A stretch of 64,000 bases of DNA from Acheta domesticus (lineage: Eukaryota; Arthropoda; Insecta; Orthoptera; Gryllidae), in NCBI GenBank assembly GCA_031308135.1, contig JAHLJT010009436.1, positions 214,743,420 to 214,807,419 on the forward strand, given 5' to 3'. The notes beneath the pieces are model-generated. The model was not told the origin of the DNA. It saw nothing but the letters and a program-made list of their open reading frames with translations, and made no database searches. Positions 55,336-64,000 of the stretch are shown here, piece by piece; the stretch's first letter is position 1; each line of letters opens with the position of its first letter. The position numbers and the translations under genes are program-made.

Positions 55336-58300
55336 ATTTCACGATAATTAGAACAATACGAAAGAACAAACGTGAGCTTCCACCTTGCTTTATTACCAGC
55401 AAGGATAGAGAACAACACTAGTCTCTGTTTGGTTTCAGAAAAGACTGTACAACGTTGATTTCTTATATTCCAAAGACGGGAAAAGTTGTTTCATTGTTCA
55501 GGCGCGGATCCAAGGAGGGGTCACGGGGGTCATGACCCCCCCCAAAATGATGAACCGTCAAACTTTCGTGAGAAACTTCAACATATCTAAAAAAAACTCT
55601 GAGAAACTGATAACCTTTCCCGTGTCTCTTCAAAACTGGGGCTGGCCGATACATTTTCAGATATTTTCAAACAATTTTAGAAATTCCTAAAAATTTAGCT
55701 GTGTTAAAACTAATGAATTTATACAGAAAAATGTATAAAAACATACTCAAATTATTTTTCAATAAAATCTGTCGTTTGTATTAAAACATACTTCATCAAG
55801 GTCACACAAGATCACTTTCAAAATATTTTTAATACAAAGATGCTATTCAATTGTTATGTTGCGAAATTATACTACTAGAGCGCTCCTGAAGCGCCAAACG
55901 GTGGTTATTGAGTTTTTTTTCTATAAGAAGAAACAAAACCATTGAAACTTTGCTGCATAAGCCCCGTATTCCTTTCACACAATGCTGTATATAAATGGAA
56001 AGTTAGTTTCAGCTGCATCAACCGAACCGTCTCTTGAAATTTTTTCTATAAAAATTTGTCTAACATATACTTCAGCAAAAAACTGCAGGCATGTATTTTG
56101 CATTATTAATGTAAACATTTGTCAGTTCATTTCGAGGCTGCTCACTGTCAAGGAATCGATATTGTTTTTTTAGGAAAGAAAACTTTTCTGAACGAAAGAA
56201 CGCTTGTAGGTGGAAAACTGTCCAGAAATTCAATAAAATGAAAGTGGTCGAAATCTTGAAACATGTAGTCCATCTGAGTCACTACTGTAGGTATCAATAA
56301 TTTTAAAAGATACAATTTTGTATCTTTCAAATAATTCTCACCCTGAAAGTTCATTCATAGTCATCTCTACTTTGATGCATATTTCAATAGTTTCTTCATA
56401 TCTAACACGATATATTAGTATGTATCGCTACTATTTCTATCTCTACGGCGCAGTACTTAACTCGTAATTCCGCATTGTTGAGCGAAAAGTGCATTTCGAT
56501 ATCGTGAATCGTTTAGAAGTCGAGACTGGCGCATAGTCAGTGGGGCATTGTCTGTAACAGTGTCTTTAGCTTCATTAATTGTTTCGTAAAGAAAACTAAC
56601 AAAAATCATGCAAACGGCACATAAACAACTATTTTCTCACAACGTCAGGTGATGAGGTGAATTTGCCTCTGAGACGTGGGTGTGCATCACTGTACAAGTC
56701 CGTGCCTACCGAGAGCCTAGGCTGCAGATGGGGGGTCTGCCCAGTGAATGCAAATGAAAGAGAGCATGCGCAGCAGAGCCAGTCGGTGTTTATCCACTGG
56801 CAGGCTCCTCGCTCAGCTACCGGCCCCAAAATGTATATTTCTGCAGCCCTGCTAATTGCCTCGTGCGTAAACGGAAAAAAGGAGTCGAACACATTTAATT
56901 TTCTTCAACGATTCAGCAACAAAAATATTGAAAAGTGGTACACGACAGATTTTATTGAAAAATAATTTGGGTATTATAGGGCTCCCAGATTACCCTTCAG
57001 CTTCGCCACTGCTAAAAGACCTTATTTGAATATTTTGCTGTCGCTGAGTCCGAATCCGGTTAGAGAATTTTAGTTCGGCTATTGAGCGAGGATAGAGTCT
57101 GACGGATAAAATATCTTATTTGAATGTTTTGCAGTCGCCGAGTCCGAATACAGTTTCAAAAGTATCTTTTGACAGCACTCATTCTTGATGAACAGTATTG
57201 CAATGATGTTACTTTATTTGGGTTTTAATTATACAAACCACCAAGGCAATGCAAAAGAAATCAGATCAGTTATTTGAAAAATATTAACTGTTGTATTAAA
57301 TTAAATTTATTAGATGTTTGCATGTTTCTGTGTACTTGTCGCCAATATTATAATGATCTTTACAACATTGTTATAGAAGAATCACCATTGAAGGAGATTC
57401 AAATATGGTGTAAATTTATTAATATACGAAAGAGCAATATAAACGAAAAAAATGTAAGAAAGGAAAAACTAAAATGAGAAAAATAATTGTGATCAAAAGT
57501 AAAAGTATAATTTAGTTTATTTATTTATTATATGCATGTATATATTAATTATAATAATTTATTAATTTGTTTTCATTACACACATTTACATGTTTCTCTC
57601 ATATACGTTTCTTCACAAATTGTTTCATATTACATCAAATGAAAGTTATTTTTGTTAACTTGAAATTTATTGTTAATAAATTTCATAATAATAAATTTAT
57701 TAATAAATTTATTGTTATTAAATTTTCATTTTTTTAAACAAATGTACCGAATAAAATTGACATATTTTTGTAGGCAGAATTCGAATCTGTGATAAAATTG
57801 GGGGTTACCAAAATTCCAAAGTTACCCCCGCCTCACCCCCAGCGGATAGGATGAGGATGGTAACAATTGTAACCTGATTGATACCTGATATGTGATTATT
57901 GGTATATTGAATTTCTAATATATTTATAGTACAATAAAGTCATTCTGATATATGTATAACATAGTCAAATTTTTTATTACATTCTGTACCCTCCCCCCTT
58001 TCCGAAATTCATGCATTTGAGTCTTAACCTGGCCCCTCCCAAAAGAGAAGTCTGGATCCGCGCCTGTCATTGTTATCAACTATGCACCACAGTAAAGCAA
58101 TCGACCCGCAGTCTGGTGATAAGAGAAAATCAGAGAATAGAACCACGAACCACCAACGTGGCTAGAATGTTCTACAATGCTACGAAGAGAGGAGTGGACA
58201 CCGTCGACGGGATGTCGGGTGTCCACTAGAAAGCTAGAAAGAGCAACAGATGACCCTTGACAGTGTTCCACAATGTTCTAAATACAGGAGCAATAAATGC

Positions 58301-58665
58301 ATTGTTTGTGTCTGCATATAACACCAAATAGAATCCAGTGATAATAAAAAGAAAGTATTTGAAGGAAGTCTGTGCGCTTCTGGTGAAACCGTATGTCAAG
58401 TCTCGTTTGAGTACACCAGGGCTCAACAGACAACTACGAAATGACATTATTGGATGGAACCAGTTGCATATTGTCACAAAGCAAATTAGTTCTGGTAACG
58501 TTATGGAAAGATCTGAAGTTCTGAAATGAGATCTGGGAAGTTCTAGGAAAAAGAAAGAGATATGGAAAGTGTGCAAGAACTGTCAACAAAACCTCCAACT
58601 GCTACCCACTATGTGAAAAACCAGTCTGTGTACAGTATTGAAAACTCACCAGTGATGACTGTCTG
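55336..58665 (+). pseudogene. piggyBac transposase relic, split by a hAT insertion
   Basis: Two fragments in the same orientation flank the hAT. The left one (about 55345-55498) encodes NKRELPP, TSKDREQ, a stop, then SLFGFRKDC and SYIPKTGKVVSL. The right one (from 58075) resumes STMHHSKAID without loss, then FYNATKRGVDTVDGM (about 58170-58215), PLTVF...LNTGAINALF, VKPYVKSRLSTPGLNRQLR (about 58385-58440), and a C-terminal CxxC-type zinc segment (about 58570-58615, frameshifted). These are successive landmarks of the piggyBac DDE transposase C-terminal half. Multiple stops and frameshifts make it dead. The N-terminal half and element ends are not found upstream. Confidence 0.9.
55499..58066. 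mobile_element. hAT element, 2568 bp, perfect 8-bp target duplication
   Basis: Ends CAGGCGCGGATCCA and TGGATCCGCGCCTG are perfect 14-bp inverted repeats. TCATTGTT is duplicated exactly at 55491-55498 and 58067-58074. Just inside the left end is the perfect palindrome GGGGGTCATGACCCCC (55525-55540). The length could hold a transposase remnant, but only short frames exist; the minus-strand frame at 56148-56354 may be a decayed piece, with weak support. It lies inside a piggyBac transposase coding sequence. Confidence 0.93.
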
Positions 58666-58929
58666 AAAAGTTTTTCAATGAAACTCAATGTATAAATTTG
58701 TAGTACATTTAATTGCTTCTTAGAACCCACATAACTCCTTTTCTGTGATACTTGCTCTAGAAATCATTTTTCAGTTTTGAGATATGCACAGAAATAGTAC
58801 AAGTATTTAGCATATACTTTGTATTATTATTAGAAATTAAAATAAACTACTACACATTATGACAATAATTTATTTTAATATATACGGTAATACCAAGTAA
58901 TATAACACCTACATCAGAAAATACAATTC
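58666..58929. other. Spacer, nothing recognised
   Basis: AT-rich DNA between the piggyBac relic and the LINE. Confidence 0.4.
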
Positions 58930-60010
58930 ATTAAAAAAATTGCAACAAAAAGTTGTAGGAAATTTTTGGGTCATCCTGACTACAGAATTAAGATGTCTAG
59001 AATACGTGACCTCTCCTGGATTAAAGATGTCGCCTCATCAGTGGATTAAAATGAAACACCTAGCTTCTGATGTCACAGTCCATAATATTTTGCTCTCAAA
59101 ATTACCTTCATATGGAATTCATGGCACAAAAGAACATTATTTACTCATCTTTGCAATTCTTTGCCAATTGAGCATGGGGTCAGCAGGATTCAATCTTAGG
59201 TACTATCCTCTTTCTAAGTAAATGATATACCATTGTTCATTGAAAATGGAAGAGCAGTTCTGTTTGTTGATTACATGAATATTATTTGCAAAAACGAAAT
59301 AAATAATATGATTTTACATGCATCAAATTGGTTTCTTAATACCAAATTAGTAGTTAATGAAGGAAAAATGATTTCATTACATTTTTGCATTTCAAACCGG
59401 CAATCGCATGTGCCAATGCAAACAACGAATATGCAATTGGCCGATGTTAATTTATGAAAATTTGTGGGCCTCTCATTTCAGCCAAACCTCAAATGGAGTA
59501 ACCGTATAACAGAATTAAACACGAAATTAATTCATTATGTTACGCATTCAAATTTCTTTCAAATTCTGGCAGCCTTCTGGCAAATTCTGGCAGCTTGTTA
59601 CATGTACTTTGGAAATGTACATTCCCACCTTAGATGTGATATATTCTGGGAAAGTTCATCCTATAGTATGCATCCTTTTAGATTGCAGACAAAATTTGTT
59701 TGAATAATAAACAAATGCCATCCACCTTATTGCTGCAAGCCTCTCTTCATCGAGTTGGGCAAGCCTGTCTTCATTGCCTTGCGTGTTATGAATCATTAGT
59801 TTTTGTCAAAACTGACTTACTAAACAATGGGAATTCCTGGAATATTAATATTTATAATTGCAACACTTGTCAACATTCATCAGGTTCCAGTATCAACAAC
59901 TCGCTATAAGAAACCCTCATATAATTCCATGTACATTATTTTACAACACATTGCCAGATGACATTAAACATTATTGAAATCGATACACACAAGGTACCCT
60001 TGGATAAGAT
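58930..60010 (+). pseudogene. Heavily decayed LINE reverse-transcriptase fragment
   Basis: Recognisable pieces in order: HNILLSKLPSYGIHGT (about 59080-59130, after motif A); a frame-shifted motif B region ending VNDIPLF; FVDYMNII at about 59260-59285, where motif C should read ADD, so its second Asp is lost; SFQPNLKWSNRITELN (about 59470-59520); and FGNVHSHLRCDIFW (about 59605-59650). The layout and several peptides resemble the LINE at 17.9 kb, suggesting the same or a close family. Stops and frameshifts are frequent. Confidence 0.78.
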
Positions 60011-60582
60011 AAAAAATTCTCTAAAACCAAATGACATATGAGTTGTGGAATTATGACTCTAATGTAAAAATAAGATTTTTGAAAAGTTTCTTAGCTCCCA
60101 TTTCCCCACCTCTAGAGCTGAAAATGTTTTAAAAAAATTTGTTTCATCAACTTAACATTATTTTATCTGATTGATGAAAAATAAATAAAATAACTTATAC
60201 CACGAGAAAAACAGTTTTTGAAATTTTCTTGGTGCCAAATTCTAATGCTATTTTGGCTAATGGCTTTTACTAACATCTACATCAAATTCTACTACATCTT
60301 TTACTAATACACTTTTCCTTTCATATATGGGGGAAAGGAATGCATTGGGTATATTATAATATAATGAATTTCCTTTCAGCCAGTCAATTTCGGTTTTGAA
60401 TTAATCCTAAATTTTTCAACTGTTATGAAGAGCTCAAAAAGAGAAAAAAAGAAGACAGAAGTTGTAATACTTTGTTTTCTGCTGCACAGGACAAAGAACT
60501 TACCTCCAATCACTTAGAGATTCCTTTTTCAGAAGTGTTTTAAGAAAATCTGGAAGTAATTTCCTCATACAAGTGTTTTAAT
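60011..60582. other. Unassigned AT-rich DNA
   Basis: No gene or repeat partner recognised. Confidence 0.4.
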
Positions 60583-60586
60583 TTAA

Positions 60587-62373
60587 CCCGTTGCTGCACT
60601 TAAGGGGTCTCGGAGGCCCCTTGACATCTTCTCATCGCTGTAACTCTGTTGTGTTTTGCTTGTGGCTAATAATATTTCTTGACATCTTAAAACAATCATT
60701 TTTGTTACTAATACTACAAGGAGAAGAGACGGAAACTAATCGGTTTTTATAAATCTAGCTTTTTCTGTAGGTAGTCGCACTTTCCACTTAAGGGGCCTGA
60801 AAGGCCCCCTATTTGTTCTGTGGCTTCGTTGAAAATATTTCTATAAAAATGTTGCAAGATCGACAATGGACTACGACAGTGAAATTCCTTTATACTTTCA
60901 CTTTTCGACACTATCTTTTTTGAGTTAGCAGATCTTCAATACAAAGTTTAGTTTTGTATCTGTCACAAGTGTGAATACGTTCTCTAAACTGTGCGGGAAG
61001 TAGCGACCTTAAAAAATTAATCTCACTTCAATGAATATGTGCGAAAAATTGTATTGAAAAGAGCTTGATTATATATAGAAGGGATTTGTTTTTGAGTAAA
61101 GGAAGTGATTCGTTTTTCACAGCAACAATGAATATTCGTATTTTCGAAAACATTCGAAAAGGCATGCACTTTGATGACAAACGAAAGGCGGTGATCTTTC
61201 AGTACGTATATGAGGAATAAACCTGATAAATATGGCATAAAAATATTCAGGTGTTGTGATATGGAGAACGGATTTGCATTCAACAGCAGTGTATATTTTG
61301 GTAGGCAAAAGGACGAGCCCTTGGTAAAAGATTTGGCTGCAAATGTGAAAGAACGGACCCAACCCTTGAAGAAAGGAGGATACAACATTTCTGTGGATAT
61401 TTTTATACGTTCTTACTCGCAGAGTTCCTGTTACAAAAAAACCTACACTGCTAAGAATTTCATGTCAAAACACAAAAGAGATTCCAAATGAGCTGAAAAC
61501 ATAAAAAACAATTATTTTACATTTGTCTGCTAATACTAATAATTTTTCTGTGTCTTCCAAAGCAAAAGGAAATATAATTATTTACATGTCCATACATCAC
61601 AACCAGCAATTTATTAATCTTGAAAACATGAAACCATGAATGATCGTATATAATAAAACAAAGATTGTAGTAGATGTGATGGATCAGATGGTTGATGACT
61701 AATATACGTCAAGACCTCAAACATGCCGATGACCAATGCATCTCTCGTACAATGTAAACGATATTGCAGCACCGATGCAATATCTATTACACCAAGATGC
61801 CCAAAAAATAGAACGAAAATGTCACTTACTGGCGATAGATTTTCCTAAATGAACTACCGAAAAACTTTCAAAACGAAACAAAATCAATTATTAACAATCC
61901 CAAAACACAGAAAAGAACATTGAACTGCTTTAATGTTTTCGAAATTCACAAAAGTGTATCCATAGGAGCCAGCAATAGAATTTCCACAAGTAAACGGGAA
62001 AGGTTAGTGATTTTTTAAAATTAAATATTAATAAAATGTAAAGAAATATTTCGGTTTATTACTATTTATATATAATTTCCTGTTCTTATTTATGGCCGCA
62101 CAAACTGGGCTGAAAGAGTGTGTTTGTACAAAATGTGAAAGAAATATTTGAGGAGAACACTAAATATTTTATTAGTTGGAATAATTGCAAATAAAAATTA
62201 CATAATTTTCAAAGTCTTACTGTTGTAAACTACGTGAAGAATAAAATACCGTTATCATTAATTCTACTAAAAATTACCTCACTTTTTCTGTCGTGCGTTG
62301 TAAATTTAGGAGGGGGGCCTCAGAGACCCCTTAAGTGTTTAAGTGTAATATTCTTCATCGGTGCATCGACGGG
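60587..62373 (+). mobile_element. piggyBac element, 1787 bp, flanked by TTAA
   Basis: Ends CCCGTTGCTGCAC and GTGCATCGACGGG are imperfect inverted repeats, each flanked by TTAA (60583-60586, 62374-62377), the piggyBac target. Subterminal repeats occur three times: CACTTAAGGGGTCTCGGAGG (60597), CACTTAAGGGGCCTGAAAGG (60785), and inverted near 62306-62335. Each can form a GGGGYCT/AGGCCCC stem. A broken transposase lies inside. It is shorter than a full element, so internal deletion is likely. Confidence 0.88.
61195..61780 (+). pseudogene. piggyBac transposase fragments of the 60587-62373 element
   Basis: The frame at 61210-61491 gives MRNKPDKYGIKIF, then YFGRQKDEP and DIFIRSYS, matching the piggyBac catalytic-core order (RxKPxKYGIK, then the VDNxFTS region with its Asp). 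Further on, about 61650-61705, YNKTKIVVDVMDQM corresponds to the conserved YNxTKGGVDxxDQM block. Flanking parts are missing or out of frame, so no active enzyme is encoded. Not closely similar to the relic at 55.3-58.7 kb. Confidence 0.85.
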
Positions 62374-62377
62374 TTAA

Positions 62378-62968
62378 TATATTGGCTTTTGATACACTTT
62401 TTTTTTTTTTTTTTTTAATAGTTGCATTGGCTTTATATTTATCAATTTAAAGGAATTGAAATCTGAAGAGAATAATAATTGTAAACGCTGAGTATAAAAA
62501 TGAAAGAAAAAAATCAATAATTGTCGCATTAAATTACAAAGTAATTAATTCAGTATTAATTTGTAAACCATTATATGAAGTAATGCAAGAAGGAAATCTT
62601 AAAATATGACTAATTAATTAATTGGTAAAGTGTACTGAATTAATTTGGCACAAGAAAAGTATATTAGCAAATTATCAACTCAAAGTAAATCGAGATGTTT
62701 ACATGTTAACTGTTGCCCTACTGTGTTTGATTTTGAAAAATTATGATCTGACGCAAAACAATTACTATCCTCATTGCATTAAAACTTATCTGGTTATAAA
62801 ATTTCAGATCATTTAGAATATTTCTAATAGAGCATTTTTCCCATTTTCGACCTCGAGTAAACTCATTTATTTGCCCATGTCATATTTGGGGGTTACTTCT
62901 GGTTCTCTAGAATGTCAAATATGTTGCCAAATAAAGCATTTTGTTATATTCCTGTTTCAACTCTCTAG
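62378..62968. other. AT-rich DNA with a T18-20 run
   Basis: A T homopolymer sits at about 62398-62417. Otherwise no gene or repeat is recognised. If the exon at 62969 is real, this would be intron sequence. Confidence 0.4.
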
Positions 62969-63074
62969 GTTTTTTAAAGTAATTTTACCTCCCAAGAGGA
63001 TAGAGTTGTTTATACAAGAAGTTAAATCTATGAAGGATATTGGTATTGTTGATAGTGTGATTCTAAATGATTGA
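62969..63074 (+). CDS. Candidate terminal exon of an unrecognised gene
   Basis: A pyrimidine-rich tract ending CAACTCTCTAG (62958-62968) is a good splice acceptor. Downstream the frame reads FFKVILPPKRIELF and ends IVDSVILND before TGA, about 35 codons with balanced, non-repetitive composition. An AATAAA follows at 63285, giving a plausible 210-base 3' UTR. No upstream exon could be joined and I do not recognise the protein, so chance is not excluded. Confidence 0.33.
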
Positions 63075-63284
63075 CTGAAATTATCCAAAATCAGGTTTTA
63101 ATAATTATCAATCACTGGCCACAAAACTGCCAATCGTGAATAATTGTTTACATGAACACACTTAACTCGGTGAATGCAGTTGTATTTAATGGATTGTGTT
63201 TGTCAGGGGTTGTTATATATGGCGGCTAGGCTATACATGGAGAATTATAAGAATATCTAGCAGATTTCTTTTACTCTCGCAATG

Positions 63285-63290
63285 AATAAA
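63285..63290 (+). terminator. Possible poly(A) signal
   Basis: AATAAA followed within 40 bases by T-rich sequence. Its meaning depends on the candidate exon upstream. Confidence 0.35.
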
Positions 63291-64000
63291 GTTTTGCATT
63301 CTTATATAATTATAATGTATTCCCCTATGTATTCAACAATGTAATTCAATTATTGTTGTACTGTTAAATGAAATTTTGCATGACAATTTAATTTTTGGCT
63401 GAATTTAAATAACAATATTCAATGCTTGAAAAGTAGGTGTGTTTTATACAAATTCAAGTAGTATTCTCAAGATTTCTAGTACCAGTTCAGTAACTTAATT
63501 TCATTTCTCAGTAATTTGTGGTTTAATTATGTTCTTGTTGAAGATTTAGGAAGTAATATAAAAAACTATACTAATATAATTTTTGAAATGTATTAATTCA
63601 AAATTATATTTGAATTTTTTATTGGAAACTTTTTGATTCTGACAATGTACTATTCCTGAAAATATTAATTTATTTTGGAGAATTCACAGGGTTGTTGAAG
63701 TAAAAACCTGAGTGATGTTAAAGGTCTAGAATGCAGAAGAGAAACAGTTTCAAGTAAACGCTTCTGCTTCTTTAGAATACATTGAAACATCATCATTGGT
63801 GTGGCTTTGCTTACAGGCCAAAGACCAAACTTTCTTAATTGCAATTTTATAAATCTTTTAACATTCCAATTATTAGAAAAAGAGTGTTTCAGTTTCTCAT
63901 TCAACTGCTGCATTTTTATTGAAGTGATCAAAGTAACAAGAATATTACATTTCCAGTATTTTACAATAGCTATTGTATGACACACTTAGTGAGCCCAAAA
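63291..64000. other. Unassigned DNA to window end
   Basis: AT-rich. The minus-strand 106-codon frame at 63665-63985 has no recognised motif. No repeat partner in the window. Confidence 0.4.

Noticed and set aside
63665..63985. 106-residue minus-strand frame at the window end
   Set aside because: No recognised motif or splice signals, and an alternative frame looks equally plausible.
1..64000. CRISPR arrays, bacterial operons or full tRNA/rRNA genes
   Set aside because: Repeats lack spacer regularity, genes are spliced, and only SINE-like fragments of tRNA sequence are seen.

Overview
This is animal nuclear DNA, most likely from an insect or other arthropod with a large, repeat-rich, AT-rich genome. 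The evidence is spliced genes with GT-AG introns up to 2.4 kb, a CpG-rich promoter, and an unusually mixed load of decayed transposons: Helitron, piggyBac, hAT, palindromic Tc1/mariner-like MITEs, solo LTRs, several LINEs and tRNA-derived SINEs. I cannot name the species.

Only two host genes are clear. A complete eight-exon sorbitol dehydrogenase gene (5280-13586, plus strand) reads through seven introns to a 355-residue zinc enzyme with all expected metal ligands and the NAD-binding loop. Tail to tail with it, on the minus strand, is an intact single-exon C7orf25/UPF0415 (DUF1308) gene (14683-15888). A short candidate terminal exon (62969-63074, plus) with a poly(A) signal at 63285 may belong to a third, unrecognised gene.

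The rest is mobile or repetitive DNA. Layout: 1-1250, part of a noncoding repeat family with ACTTTCCCGTAT termini; 1251-5100, mostly unassigned; 5100-16250, the two genes; 16.5-17.9 kb, foldback and palindromic MITEs; 17.9-21.4 kb, a dead LINE with a ~1 kb octamer tail; 21.7-23.2 kb, an LTR; 23.4-25.8 kb, a tandem-dimer repeat whose inverted copy lies at 46.5-48.6 kb; 26.0-30.0 kb, a giant inverted repeat with 1.03 kb arms; 30.3-33.85 kb, a DNA transposon relic; 33.85-38.35 kb, a Helitron with both ends preserved and a broken Rep-helicase; 38.5-41.3 kb, unassigned GC-rich DNA; 41.3-49.0 kb, nested copies of the ACTTTCCC family interrupted by two solo LTRs and the dimer repeat; 50.1-51.7 kb, a LINE lacking its catalytic centre; 53.7-54.8 kb, another ACTTTCCC copy; 55.3-58.7 kb, a piggyBac transposase split by a complete hAT element; 58.9-60.0 kb, a third LINE; 60.6-62.4 kb, a second piggyBac bounded by TTAA.

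The best candidates for something undescribed are the ACTTTCCC family, which has a palindromic head, a microsatellite slot and an array of degenerate ~305-bp modules but no visible protein, and the 4-kb palindrome at 25971-30000. Several insertions can be read to the base, because target-site duplications survive and uninterrupted copies elsewhere in the window supply the empty site.
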